Assembly: GCF_014203095.1 (NCBI RefSeq)
Contig: NZ_JACHIG010000002.1
Location: forward strand, 363,695-427,694
From: Prosthecobacter vanneervenii
GTDB taxonomy: Bacteria; Verrucomicrobiota; Verrucomicrobiia; Verrucomicrobiales; Verrucomicrobiaceae
Direction of reading: 5' to 3'
DNA: 64,000 bases
Part shown: positions 9,464 to 18,216 of the stretch, piece after piece
Layout: each line of letters starts with the position of its first letter
How positions within the stretch are numbered: the first letter of the stretch is position 1
Made by a program: the position numbers and the translations under genes
The notes under the pieces: model-generated
Database searches by the model: none
What the model saw: the letters and a program-made list of their open reading frames with translations, nothing else
Told to the model about the DNA's origin: nothing

Positions 9464-10993
9464 TCACACCTTCACCCCCAGCGCCGCCAGGGTCTTCAGT
9501 ACAATCGGCTCTCCGGGCTGGAGCTTTTCGCGTTCGGCAAAGAGCAAGCGCGTCACCTCCTCGTAATCCGGCAGCACGCTGGTGCGGCGACGGGCCAGCA
9601 GGCGCACGTAGCGCACGGCGCGGTCGATGAGCTTGTTGTTGCTCGGCTTTACGTAGGTCATGAGGTTGTCCAGGTAGCGGCCCAGACGGCCCATCACCAG
9701 CGTGGAGTGAATGTTGATCAGCATCTTCAGCAGCAGATGCGCGTGAAACTCATGCACGCCGGTCAGGTCCACGTGGTGCACGAGACCATCAAACTCCCAC
9801 ACCATCTCCCCGGCACCGCCATCGATGTGAAACTGCAGATGCTCGGCGTCATGCGTACGGATCTTGCGGCGCGGCGCCAGCTGTGCGGAGAAGTCATACG
9901 AGGCCAGCACCTCGGCCCCGGCCACATGGCGTACGTCCGGCCACTCCAGGGTGCGTGGCTCCCGGTGCAGCAGCGCCAGCCAGGCCGCATGCGCCCCCGG
10001 CTGCTCAGGCATGAAAAAGTGGCTCCACGAGGCAGGTGCGGCAGGATCATCCTGCTTTTCAAACGGCACCAGACTGAAGGTGGGCGCGCGCTCGGTCGTG
10101 TCTGTGACAACGGTGATGCCAAAGCGCCTGCTCACGTAAAACACAAACGCACCGCGCTCATACGCGGCGGCCTCGTGCTCGATGAAAGGCACAAGAAACT
10201 GGCCGTCGCAGTGCACCACATGGCGCAGGAGCTGCAGCACCTCCTTGGGCGCGTTTTCGGGGTCATGCTGGTGCATGAAGGCAAAGCCGATGGCCGCCAT
10301 CAGCACCGTGCTGGCTTGAAGACGCGTGCTTCCAGAGACAGCCATGGCCCCCACGGCGAGGTTCAGCTTGTGGATGGCCGGATTTTCGATCACACGACGT
10401 GAACGCGCCGCAGCGTCGAAGAGCTGCTCGTCCGGATTGCAGTAGAGAAACCAAGGGTGGTTGTGAGAGAGCTCCGCCGCACGCTCCGTGGCCCCGATGA
10501 CAAAAGGCGTCTCACCGCCCTCGGTGGAGGCGATGAGCAAATCCCCGTCTTGAAACCCCAGCTCCACGAGCTGGCGTGCGCCGTATTCAGGGTGGTCTTC
10601 AAAGGTCTCGATGGCCTTGATCAGCGCCAGATCACCGCCCGCCATGAAGGCCACCACCCTCTCCGCATCCGGCACCGGCAGCACGCCCATGCGGCAGAAG
10701 ATCTCGATGCTGAGAGACAGCCGCCCGGTGGCACCGCAGCCGCAGAGAAACACCCGCCGTCCCGCCGCAAAGGTGGCGTCGATGGCCCGCGCCAGATCCG
10801 CCAGCGCGGTGGACTTGGCGGCAAACTGCCGCAAGGCATGCACATCCACCTGATGCATCAGCTTCACCGCCTCCCCCACGTCGGCACGTGCCATCTGGGA
10901 GAGCGAGGTGGTGAAAGGGTGCTGTGACTCCGTGTCCAGCGCCCCGAGCTGGTAGTCGGTTGCAACCTTGAGAAACTCATCGGCAGCATTCAT
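9464..10993 (-). CDS. SIS-domain protein, MurQ/GCKR-like
   Basis: A 509-residue sugar-phosphate-binding protein. The N-terminal half resembles MurQ (N-acetylmuramic acid 6-phosphate etherase) and the glucokinase regulator GCKR: FLCGCGATGRLSLS around residue 83, ASTEGGETPFVIGA, and VSGSTRLQASTV. MurQ enzymes are only about 300 residues. Here a second region of about 230 residues follows (WSHFFMPEQPGAHAAW, then HEFHAHLLLKMLINIHSTLVMGR), which is closer to the two-domain layout of GCKR. Whether it cleaves MurNAc-6-P or is a sugar-phosphate sensor cannot be settled from sequence. It is divergent from menF with an 89-bp gap. Confidence 0.72.
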   Translation of the reverse strand: MNAADEFLKVATDYQLGALDTESQHPFTTSLSQMARADVGEAVKLMHQVDVHALRQFAAKSTALADLARAIDATFAAGRRVFLCGCGATGRLSLSIEIFCRMGVLPVPDAERVVAFMAGGDLALIKAIETFEDHPEYGARQLVELGFQDGDLLIASTEGGETPFVIGATERAAELSHNHPWFLYCNPDEQLFDAAARSRRVIENPAIHKLNLAVGAMAVSGSTRLQASTVLMAAIGFAFMHQHDPENAPKEVLQLLRHVVHCDGQFLVPFIEHEAAAYERGAFVFYVSRRFGITVVTDTTERAPTFSLVPFEKQDDPAAPASWSHFFMPEQPGAHAAWLALLHREPRTLEWPDVRHVAGAEVLASYDFSAQLAPRRKIRTHDAEHLQFHIDGGAGEMVWEFDGLVHHVDLTGVHEFHAHLLLKMLINIHSTLVMGRLGRYLDNLMTYVKPSNNKLIDRAVRYVRLLARRRTSVLPDYEEVTRLLFAEREKLQPGEPIVLKTLAALGVKV

Positions 10994-11082
10994 GCACTAA
11001 AGAATTCGACTGTCGCCGTCGGAAGGATGTTCACAAGTGTCAGTTTCCCATCTTGCACGCTGCGCGGCGCGTTTCACTATGC

Positions 11083-12114
11083 ATGGAAACTCGCATGATG
11101 GAATTCGCATTGTTCAGGCTGCCCGATGGGCGGGCATGGCTGGGAGAAGGCCCCTTCACCGCGCTGGCAGCTGTGCCGGCGGCGGGAGGAGCCTTCTATA
11201 TCAATGACTTCGATCTCAAAGACCCCGCCCCCTGGAAGGTGCCCGCACGCCTGCATGAGATCAGCCCCGCCAGCCTGGCGGAGGTGGTCCACCTCAATGG
11301 CTCCCAGCAGCCCCAGATTCACTGGGAAAAACCGGCCACAGAATGGTTTAAGATGGCCTTCCGCCGCATCCGCCGCGAGGTGCTGTCCAAGCGTCTGGAA
11401 AAAATGGTGCCCGTGCTCACGGAGTCCGGCACCCTGACCGCCGGAGACCCGCGCCGCCTGCTCCAGGCCGTGATGCAGGCCCCTGCCAACATGTGGGGCT
11501 ATGCCCATGTGCAGGAGAGCGGCGGCTTTCTCGGCGCCACGCCGGAGCTGCTCTTCACCGTGAAGGACCGTACGCTGGAAACCATGGCGCTGGCAGGCAC
11601 CGCCAAGCCGGGAAACCAGGAGGCCTTTCTCACGGATGTGAAGGAGATCGAGGAGCACGAGATCGTGGTGCGCTACCTCACGCAGCAGCTGCAGGCGCTG
11701 GGTGCCGTCTCCCGTGCCGAGCGCACGCTGTGCGAGACCGCCGGTCTGGTGCACTTTCAGTCAAAGCTCAGCGTGCAGCTCGCTGCCGCAGCCGACCCCG
11801 CGCAGCTGGTGCCCCTGCTGCACCCCACCCCGGCCGTGGGCTGCCTGCCCCGGGACAAGGAGTCTCTGGAAAAGCTGCGCGAGTACCGCCAGCAGCTTCA
11901 GGTGCCCGGCTTCTTCGGCGCGCCCTTCGGCTTTGCCGAGGCGGGTGGCACCACGCACATCGTGGTGTCCATCCGCGGCCTGTGCTGGAAAGGCGACGAG
12001 GTGCGCCTGCCCTCCGGCTGCGGCATCGTGGGCGGCAGCGCCTTTGACCACGAATGGCGGGAGCTGCGCCTGAAACGCGAGGCCGTGCTGCGACTGCTGG
12101 CTCTTCAATCATGA
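11083..12114 (+). CDS. menF: Isochorismate synthase (menaquinone route)
   Basis: A 343-residue chorismate-binding enzyme converting chorismate to isochorismate, the first committed step of menaquinone synthesis. The ATG at 11083 is used; 11095 and 11098 are also possible. Chorismate-fold motifs seen are GYAHVQESGGFLGATPELLF, MALAGTAKPGN, EIEEHEIVV, LHPTPAVGCLPRD, and near the end GFFGAPFGF and LPSGCGIVGGSAFDHEW. The last segments carry the conserved Glu/His and G-rich ends of MenF/EntC/TrpE-type enzymes. Its stop overlaps the ATG of menD (ATGA), and this coupling supports MenF rather than a salicylate or siderophore synthase. Confidence 0.88.
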   Translation: METRMMEFALFRLPDGRAWLGEGPFTALAAVPAAGGAFYINDFDLKDPAPWKVPARLHEISPASLAEVVHLNGSQQPQIHWEKPATEWFKMAFRRIRREVLSKRLEKMVPVLTESGTLTAGDPRRLLQAVMQAPANMWGYAHVQESGGFLGATPELLFTVKDRTLETMALAGTAKPGNQEAFLTDVKEIEEHEIVVRYLTQQLQALGAVSRAERTLCETAGLVHFQSKLSVQLAAAADPAQLVPLLHPTPAVGCLPRDKESLEKLREYRQQLQVPGFFGAPFGFAEAGGTTHIVVSIRGLCWKGDEVRLPSGCGIVGGSAFDHEWRELRLKREAVLRLLALQS

Positions 12115-13646
12115 CGCAGACGCAGCTCATCCATCAGACCCTCCACACACTGGCCTACCTGGGAGTACGGGAGGTGTGCGTGGCCGCAGGCGCGCGAAAT
12201 GCCCCGCTCGTGGCCGCCCTGCTGAACTGCAGCGGCATCAAGATCTGGAACTTCTTTGAGGAGCGCAGCGCCGCCTTCTTTGCCATGGGCCGCATCATGG
12301 CGGACCGCCAGCCCGTGGCCGTGGTCACCACCTCCGGCACCGCCGCCGCAGAGCTGCTGCCCGCCGTGGTGGAGGCGCACTACCAGAACCTGCCACTCAT
12401 CCTCGTCACCGCCGACCGCCCGAAAAGCTACCGTGGCAGCGGCGCGCCGCAGACCATCGAGCAGCCCGGCCTTTTCGGCGTGTATGCCACCATGGTGGGA
12501 GACTGGGATGCCACGGACGAGTCTCACGAAGGCCACTGCTCAGACGGCCCCATGCACCTGAACGTGTGCCTTGACGAGCCGCTGGAGACCAACATCCCCG
12601 GCGTGGACTTCGCCGCCGCACCACCGCCCGCGCCTTCAGAAGAAGGGCCCATCGGCCTCGTGCAGTGCGATCTCGTCGTGGCCTCCGGCATGCACCCGGA
12701 GGATGCCGCGCAGGCCGCTGCGCTGCTGGCCCGACTGGGTGCGCCCATCGTGGCCGAGGCCACCGCCAATCTGCACGCCTTTCCCGAACTGCAGCCGCTG
12801 CTCATCCCTGGTGGCGAGCGCGCCCTGCAGTCCGCACGCCCCGCCCACGTGCTGCGTATCGGCGCAGTGCCCTCCTGGCGCTGGTGGCGGGATCTGGATA
12901 AGGAGGCCAAGATCAAGGTCACCAACATCACCCGCACCGGCTTCAGCGGCCTGGCCCGCACGGAGAATGTGGAGACGTTGGCCTGGGAAAACGTACGCAG
13001 CACCGAGGCCACGCGCCTGGAGCAGCCCTGCAGCATCCTGCGCTTTGATCCAGATCTGACACGCTTCCCCGCCTCCGAGCCTGGATGGATGCTCCACCTG
13101 GCCAAGGCCATCCCTGCGGGCTCCCGCGTCTTTGTGGGCAACAGCATGCCCATTCGTGAATTCAATCTGGCACTTCAGTCCGTGAACAAGCCCGGTGTGG
13201 AATTTTTCGCCAATCGCGGCACCAACGGCATCGACGGCATCGTCTCCACCTTCCTCGGTGCCAGCGCCGTGCATGATGGCGAATGCTGGCTCATCCTGGG
13301 AGACCTCAGCGCGCTCTACGATCTCGCCGCGCCGTGGATCATCCAGCAGCTGGATCACCCGCGCCTGCGCATCGTCGTGGTGAATAACGGCGGCGGCAAA
13401 ATCTTCTCCCGCGTGACCAGCCTGCGCGCCCTGCCAGACGCCGCCCGCAGCGTGATCGAAAACCGCCACGAGCTGAGCTTTGAGCCCTGGGCCCAGCTCT
13501 GGGGCCTGGAATACCTGCAGACCGAAGATCCCGCCGACCTGGAGGACCTGCTGCCCATGCCCATGATCATCGAGATCAATCCCGACCCGTATCAAACGGA
13601 GGCCTTCTGGCGCGACTGGCAGAAGCCGGTGATCAGGCCACGATAA
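12111..13646 (+). CDS. menD: SEPHCHC synthase MenD
   Basis: A 511-residue thiamine-diphosphate enzyme that joins isochorismate and 2-oxoglutarate to form SEPHCHC in menaquinone biosynthesis. The start at 12111 overlaps the menF stop by 4 bp. The N-terminal PYR domain has FFEERSAAFFAMGRIMA with the catalytic Glu and TTSGTAAAELLPAVVEAHYQ. The C-terminal ThDP domain has NSMPIREFN, ANRGTNGIDG, and the ThDP/Mg signature GDLSALYD through NNGGGKIF. Length is slightly short of the usual 550. Its 3' end overlaps dhaL by 14 bp in convergent orientation. Confidence 0.94.
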   Translation: MTQTQLIHQTLHTLAYLGVREVCVAAGARNAPLVAALLNCSGIKIWNFFEERSAAFFAMGRIMADRQPVAVVTTSGTAAAELLPAVVEAHYQNLPLILVTADRPKSYRGSGAPQTIEQPGLFGVYATMVGDWDATDESHEGHCSDGPMHLNVCLDEPLETNIPGVDFAAAPPPAPSEEGPIGLVQCDLVVASGMHPEDAAQAAALLARLGAPIVAEATANLHAFPELQPLLIPGGERALQSARPAHVLRIGAVPSWRWWRDLDKEAKIKVTNITRTGFSGLARTENVETLAWENVRSTEATRLEQPCSILRFDPDLTRFPASEPGWMLHLAKAIPAGSRVFVGNSMPIREFNLALQSVNKPGVEFFANRGTNGIDGIVSTFLGASAVHDGECWLILGDLSALYDLAAPWIIQQLDHPRLRIVVVNNGGGKIFSRVTSLRALPDAARSVIENRHELSFEPWAQLWGLEYLQTEDPADLEDLLPMPMIIEINPDPYQTEAFWRDWQKPVIRPR

Positions 13647-14268
13647 AATCGCGGAAGGCGGTGAGGATCACCACCACGGAGCAGGCACCGGCGTCTGGGA
13701 AGCCGATGCAGGCCTCTCCGAGAGTCTTGGCACGGCCAAACTTGGCCACCATGGCCTTGCTGGCCTCCTTGCCCGCCTCGGCGGCAGCAGCCACGGCAGT
13801 GGCGGCATCTGGCAGAGACTGAGCAGCCACTTCGGTACCTTTGACAGCGGCAGGCTCCATGGCATCCACGCAGGTCTTGTCTCCCACGGCGGCGCCACCG
13901 CGCTGCTTCACGCCATCCAGGCCTGCCTGAAGGAAGGCAGCCAGACCGGCGGCATCAAAGGTTTCTTTGCCAGCCAGGGCTTTCCCGCCATTGCGGAAGA
14001 AGGTGCCAAAGATCGCGCCGCTCGCGCCGCCCATGCTGCTCATCATGGCCATGCCCACAGAGGAGAAGGCTTTCTCGATGCTCTCGGGCTCGGCAGCCTC
14101 CAGCTTGTCCTTGGCAGCACGCATGCCGCGCTCCATGCCCATGCCGTGGTCTCCGTCTCCGAGATCCCGGTCCGCCTGGGAGAGCATTGGCTCCGCCGCG
14201 ATGACGCGCTCGCAAGCGAGAATAAGCATGGCTTTGACTTCGTCTTTGGAAAGGTTGGCTTTGGGCAT
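13633..14268 (-). CDS. dhaL: Dihydroxyacetone kinase ADP-binding subunit DhaL
   Basis: A 211-residue DhaL (DAK2/DakL) protein. It carries the nucleotide and Mg site as DRDLGDGDHGMGMERGM (residues about 30-46), then SSMGGASGAIFGTFFR and DAMEPA. In Dha kinases this subunit supplies the phosphate from bound nucleotide to the dihydroxyacetone held by DhaK. Its partner dhaK lies 1.6 kb upstream in the same direction with two unrelated genes between them. No DhaM phosphotransferase gene is seen, so whether the pair is ATP-dependent or PTS-dependent is open. The last 14 bp overlap menD. Confidence 0.9.
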   Translation of the reverse strand: MPKANLSKDEVKAMLILACERVIAAEPMLSQADRDLGDGDHGMGMERGMRAAKDKLEAAEPESIEKAFSSVGMAMMSSMGGASGAIFGTFFRNGGKALAGKETFDAAGLAAFLQAGLDGVKQRGGAAVGDKTCVDAMEPAAVKGTEVAAQSLPDAATAVAAAAEAGKEASKAMVAKFGRAKTLGEACIGFPDAGACSVVVILTAFRDFIVA

Positions 14269-14328
14269 GGGACCGCGACAGTTGGCGCAGGCGGGAGGAT
14301 GTCAAACGGGCAATCCGGCTCCGTCGCC

Positions 14329-15405
14329 TCATTTGCGCTTTCTGACCACAGGTGGGGAGAGCCTAAGAACAGCTTCCTTGGAGCCTGTGACGGTGACCTT
14401 GAGACGCTTCATCAAAGGCAGCACCTCTGCAATCGGCTGACCATTAACAGTGTCATGATAGGCCGCTGCAGGAATGCCGGTTAACCTCTCGAAGAAATAG
14501 AGCTCGGAAGCTTCGAAGATTCCCGGGCTCTCGGCGGCAGGCTTCTGCCCCGGTTTCCAGTCCATCTCAACGGTGGCGTATGCGGCTTCACGTTCACCCT
14601 TGCCATCAGAATCGGACAAAACCTGCTTGATTTGAAATCCCTGATAAACTCTCAACACAGTGTCTGATTCACCCTGTGTGACCTGCCAGTAGGATTTATC
14701 AGGATCATAGGCATCATCATGCCAGGTGGCGACATGCACAGGCATGCCCATTTCCCACCGATAATAGTCTGTCTCTCCCCACCAGGATTTTCGCCCTGAA
14801 TCATTAAAAGCAAGCAGGTAGCCTTCACGGGCCTGCGGAGGATTACGGCTGGAGTAGACATCCAGCAGCTGCGGCACAGCCTCACCTCGGCCCTTTTTAA
14901 TCATCGCGTAGCCGAGACGGCATCCGTCATCGCTGAAGGTCACGAGAAGCTCGGGAATCGCATCACCATCCAGATCTCGAAGGCTGAAGGGGCTTCGCGG
15001 CGGCTCCGGCGTCATGTGGCTGTATTCAGGGAAGTCATTTTTCGTCTTCCCGGCAGGAATCCAGACGGGAGCCACATTCCACACCCCCAGCAAACGCCAG
15101 GCATTTTGCCGCCAGACCATGAGTGCAAGCCCTGCTTTTTGCTCACTAACTTCGACCACAGCCAGCCTTCGGCCGTCGGCAAACAGATCGCCAATCATGG
15201 CTGCAACACCTTCGCATTCCACGCTTTGAATGCCCTGGGCGACGACAGTTTGTGGGGCCTTGCTTAGGAAGGTTACAGCCCGCTTTTCCACCTGCATTTT
15301 TTCCTCGGCTGAGAATGGCATTGCCTTCTCAGGAAACCACTGTGCATGCCCCGATCTTACCAGGACAAGACAGCAGGTGGTAAAAATCAATATGCGCGAC
15401 GCCAT
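14329..15405 (-). CDS. Secreted hypothetical protein
   Basis: A 358-residue protein of unrecognised family. The ATG at 15405 is chosen because it gives a signal peptide, MASRILIFTTCCLVLVRSGHA. Starts at 15426 and 15447 are possible. The mature part contains LRDLDGDAIPELLVTFSDDG, an FG-GAP/VCBS-like or calcium-loop-like segment (DLDGDAIPEL), and many aromatic residues, suggesting a beta-rich periplasmic or surface protein. It lies between the cyclic-nucleotide-binding gene and dhaL on the same strand. GC is locally lower than in the neighbours. No function is proposed. Confidence 0.65.
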   Translation of the reverse strand: MASRILIFTTCCLVLVRSGHAQWFPEKAMPFSAEEKMQVEKRAVTFLSKAPQTVVAQGIQSVECEGVAAMIGDLFADGRRLAVVEVSEQKAGLALMVWRQNAWRLLGVWNVAPVWIPAGKTKNDFPEYSHMTPEPPRSPFSLRDLDGDAIPELLVTFSDDGCRLGYAMIKKGRGEAVPQLLDVYSSRNPPQAREGYLLAFNDSGRKSWWGETDYYRWEMGMPVHVATWHDDAYDPDKSYWQVTQGESDTVLRVYQGFQIKQVLSDSDGKGEREAAYATVEMDWKPGQKPAAESPGIFEASELYFFERLTGIPAAAYHDTVNGQPIAEVLPLMKRLKVTVTGSKEAVLRLSPPVVRKRK

Positions 15406-15459
15406 GCCACAGAATCTCACCCGCATGGCAGCAAAGCAATTCTCCAAATTGCCCCCCCT

Positions 15460-15840
15460 TCAGTCCTCCGTCTCCACCTCACCTGACGCACGGCGGTCGG
15501 CGCGGCGGAGGCGGTCGGCCATGCCTTTCATCACGTGCAGGGCAAACTGTGGAATCTCGTCCACCATGTAGAGAAAGTGATGGCGGTTCACGGGCAGCAG
15601 CTTGCAGTCGGTGCGGGCCACGGCGTCTGCGGTGCGCAAGGAGTCCTCGATGAGCGAGATCTCACCAAAGAACCCCTCCGCACGCACAGTTTCGACGACC
15701 TTGCCGTTGATCAGGATGTCCACCTCCCCGCTCTCCACCACGTACATCTCCCCGGAATCGTCCCCTTTTTTAAAGATGGTCGTTCCTTGCAGAACGGTCC
15801 TCATGTTGGCGGGGCTGGCGAAGATCGCGGGGAGTTTCAT
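15460..15840 (-). CDS. Stand-alone cyclic nucleotide-binding domain protein
   Basis: A 126-residue protein that is almost entirely one CRP-type cyclic nucleotide-binding domain. It has the beta-roll start GTTIFKKGDDSGEMYVVESG and a phosphate-binding cassette FGEISLIEDSLRTADAVA, with the Glu and the Arg-Thr that contact cyclic nucleotide ribose and phosphate both present. Helices follow, but there is no helix-turn-helix, kinase, channel or transporter domain. It is probably a small cytosolic sensor or adaptor. It sits in a minus-strand run after dhaK (33 bp gap) and before a secreted hypothetical gene and dhaL. Ligand and partner are unknown. Confidence 0.85.
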   Translation of the reverse strand: MKLPAIFASPANMRTVLQGTTIFKKGDDSGEMYVVESGEVDILINGKVVETVRAEGFFGEISLIEDSLRTADAVARTDCKLLPVNRHHFLYMVDEIPQFALHVMKGMADRLRRADRRASGEVETED

Positions 15841-15873
15841 GATGAAGACGAGTGGGGGGCGAATTATCCGGGA

Positions 15874-16887
15874 TCAGAGCTTGGTGTAGCCCACGCTCTC
15901 GCAGGGCAGGTCCCAGAGCTTCTTGAGCTCGGCGTCCAGCTTGGTGATGCTGAAGCTCACGCCGGCCATTTCCTGACAGGTGACGATGTTGTCCACGATG
16001 GTCTGGTGGATCTTGATGCCACGTGCTTCCAGAATCGGCTTGGCACCGCGCAGCAGGATCAGCAGTTCCATCATGTGCGTGGAGCCGAGGCTGTTCACAA
16101 AGAAGACGATCTCATCTCCGGACTTCAGCTCCAGGTCATCACCGAAGAGCAGGTCGAGAATCTTGGCAGCGAGTTCGTCCGCCGTGCACATGGGGATGAG
16201 GCCCACGCCTTTCTCTCCATGAATGCCCATGCCGAGGCCGATCACGTCATCGGCCAGCTCAAAGGTGGGCTTGCCGGTGGCGGGAATGCTGCCGGGCTTG
16301 GTGGAAACGCCCACGGTGCGGGTGTTGTCGCAGGCCTTTTGCGCGATGCGGACCAGCTCGTCCAGAGTGTCCACCGTCTGCGCGGCGGCACCGGCCAGCT
16401 TGACGATCGGCACCAGACCTGCCACGCCACGGCGCTTGTGCTTCTCTGTGGGAGGAGCGGAGCAGACGTCGTCGGCGATGATCACGGTCTTCACGTTGAT
16501 GCCTTCGTCGGCAGCGAGTTCCGCGCCAATGTCAAAATTCATCACGTCTCCGGCGTAGTTGCCATAGAGGAAGAGCACGCCCTTGCCACGGTTCACGGCC
16601 TGCGCGGCTTCCAGCACGATGTCTGGCGGCGGAGCGGCAAAGATCTCGCCCACGGCGGCGCCGTCTGCCATGCCCTTGCCCACCAGGCCGTGATAGATCG
16701 GCTCATGCCCGGCGCCACCGCCCACCAGGAGTGCGGGCGCATCGGGGCGCAGATCATTCATGACAATGGAGCGCGTGCCCACGCGGCGGGCCTTGCCATC
16801 ATAGGCCAGCACCAGACCTTCAAAGAGTTCGTCGGCGCACTTCAGCGGATTGTTGATGATCTTCTTGGCGGGATTGGCGTTGCTCAT
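15874..16887 (-). CDS. dhaK: Dihydroxyacetone kinase substrate subunit DhaK
   Basis: A 337-residue DhaK protein. It has the start KKIINNPLKCADELFEGL, the glycine-rich LLVGGGAGHEPIYHGLVGKG, NYAGDVMNFDIG, and the substrate-binding histidine H223 in GLGMGIHGE, which forms a covalent hemiaminal with dihydroxyacetone in characterised kinases. Length is normal. The pathway would be dihydroxyacetone to dihydroxyacetone phosphate, though relatives phosphorylate other ketoses such as erythrulose. It is first in a minus-strand run that ends with dhaL. Confidence 0.93.
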   Translation of the reverse strand: MSNANPAKKIINNPLKCADELFEGLVLAYDGKARRVGTRSIVMNDLRPDAPALLVGGGAGHEPIYHGLVGKGMADGAAVGEIFAAPPPDIVLEAAQAVNRGKGVLFLYGNYAGDVMNFDIGAELAADEGINVKTVIIADDVCSAPPTEKHKRRGVAGLVPIVKLAGAAAQTVDTLDELVRIAQKACDNTRTVGVSTKPGSIPATGKPTFELADDVIGLGMGIHGEKGVGLIPMCTADELAAKILDLLFGDDLELKSGDEIVFFVNSLGSTHMMELLILLRGAKPILEARGIKIHQTIVDNIVTCQEMAGVSFSITKLDAELKKLWDLPCESVGYTKL

Positions 16888-16991
16888 GGGTAGGTCGTCT
16901 GGGTTGGGAAAAAGGAAGCGCCAGTTTTACGACGTGCTCCGGTGCTGTCAAAGCCGATTGCCGCCCATCCCCTGCCCTCTGCGGCCCCTCA

Positions 16992-17606
16992 TCAGCCCAG
17001 TCCGGCCCCCACCACCAGCAGCAGCCGTGCGGCGATCCACAGCGCCAGCGCCAGCAGCAGGGACTTCATGCCCTTGCGCACGTTGTGCAGCTTGGCCTCC
17101 AGCACGATGCACTTGGAGTGCACCTGGCCCAGCACGGAGCGTTTCACGCCATCATTCGACTGTTTGCAGAAGAGCTCGGCATATTCATCCCCCGGGATGC
17201 TGGCGATCTGGCCTGAGAAGTAGAGATTGGGATGGCGGTTGGCATCCGCCACCTTCTTCACCGCACGTGGGTAGGCAGCAGCGATGCCGCGCCCAAAAGC
17301 CTGGCACATGCAAACAATGAAAAGCGCATAGAGTCCCAGCACCGCCATCTCGTAGGTGCGCAGGGCCGCAAGGTTTGTCACCGCCACGCCGGGGCCGATG
17401 TTCACGATCATGGCCATCAGCACGGCGGAGGTGCTCAGCGTCAGCTGGGCCTTCAGGTCAGCGCGGTTGATCTGCTGCTCCACATCCTGATAGAGCATGT
17501 AGATCAGGCGGGTCACATCCACCTGTGTGTCCTGCACCAGGGTGGTCACGGTGCCGAGGAGGCTGGAGGCTGGGGTGGACGAAATGGAGGGAACGGCCGG
17601 CTGCAT
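16992..17606 (-). CDS. PycTM-like membrane protein (DUF5706/Pycsar effector family)
   Basis: A 204-residue membrane protein whose pattern fits the Pycsar effector transmembrane family (PycTM, DUF5706). It has an N-terminal helix ending in ADLKAQLTLSTSAVLMAMI (family pattern ADxKAxxLL), a second membrane helix about residues 95-120 followed by AYPR, the family-like NLYFSGQIASIPGDEYAEL, then an amphipathic QVHSKCIVLEAKLHNVRKGM and a C-terminal membrane helix. Assignment is by remembered pattern, not a search. The start is uncertain: a GTG at 17681 would add 25 residues. No cytidylate or uridylate cyclase gene is adjacent. The neighbours are yraN-rnhB and dhaK, so it is an orphan. Confidence 0.68.
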   Translation of the reverse strand: MQPAVPSISSTPASSLLGTVTTLVQDTQVDVTRLIYMLYQDVEQQINRADLKAQLTLSTSAVLMAMIVNIGPGVAVTNLAALRTYEMAVLGLYALFIVCMCQAFGRGIAAAYPRAVKKVADANRHPNLYFSGQIASIPGDEYAELFCKQSNDGVKRSVLGQVHSKCIVLEAKLHNVRKGMKSLLLALALWIAARLLLVVGAGLG

Positions 17607-17685
17607 GAGATTTACGGAAGTCTCATAGGCAGAGCCATCGCAGCTGGCAAGACGCAGGCTGCAACCTGTCAAAAACGTCACTCAG

Positions 17686-18216
17686 TCACCGTCCGGCCAT
17701 GGAGCTGTCCGGCATCTGGAAGGCGTCCTGGATCACATTCACACGCGGTTTCTCACCCTCGGTCAGCACCACCTCCACGATGTCAAAGCGGAAGCTCAGT
17801 AGGGGCCTTCCCAGCAGGCGCAGCCAGTCCATGGCTCCGCGCTGGATCAGGCGCTGCTTGTCCCTGCCCACGGCGTCTGCCGGGCGGCCAAACGCGGTGC
17901 TGGTGCGCGCCTTGACCTCCACAAAAGTGAGCACCTGTCCATGCCGCGCCACGATGTCCACCTCTCCACGATTGGACCCACGGTAGTTGCGGTAGAGCAC
18001 CCGGCGGCCATTCGCCGAAAGCCAGCGCGCGGCCAGCAGTTCGCCCATCGCCCCCACCTCCTTGGGGCTCATGGGCAGCCCGGCCAGCTGTTTGCTGAAG
18101 GAGAGCCACGTCCGTGCCCGCAGCCACAGCACTGCCGTGCGCAGCCATGCAGCCTCCTGCACCCGCCTGCGCAGCCGGGACCACAGGCTCTCGGGCGGCG
18201 GCGGTTCAGGCGTCAT
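17686..18216 (-). CDS. yraN: YraN family endonuclease-fold protein
   Basis: A 176-residue UPF0102/YraN protein. It shows the restriction-endonuclease-like core GELLAARWLSANGRRVLYRNYR, then GEVDIVARHGQVLTFVEVKAR (E, D and ExK residues), followed by PADAVGRDKQRLI and FDIVEVV. The family is widespread, often next to rnhB as here, and may act in DNA repair or Holliday-junction resolution, but its reaction is not established. The N-terminus is about 50 residues longer than typical and basic. Its start overlaps the rnhB stop by 4 bp. Confidence 0.9.
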   Translation of the reverse strand: MTPEPPPPESLWSRLRRRVQEAAWLRTAVLWLRARTWLSFSKQLAGLPMSPKEVGAMGELLAARWLSANGRRVLYRNYRGSNRGEVDIVARHGQVLTFVEVKARTSTAFGRPADAVGRDKQRLIQRGAMDWLRLLGRPLLSFRFDIVEVVLTEGEKPRVNVIQDAFQMPDSSMAGR

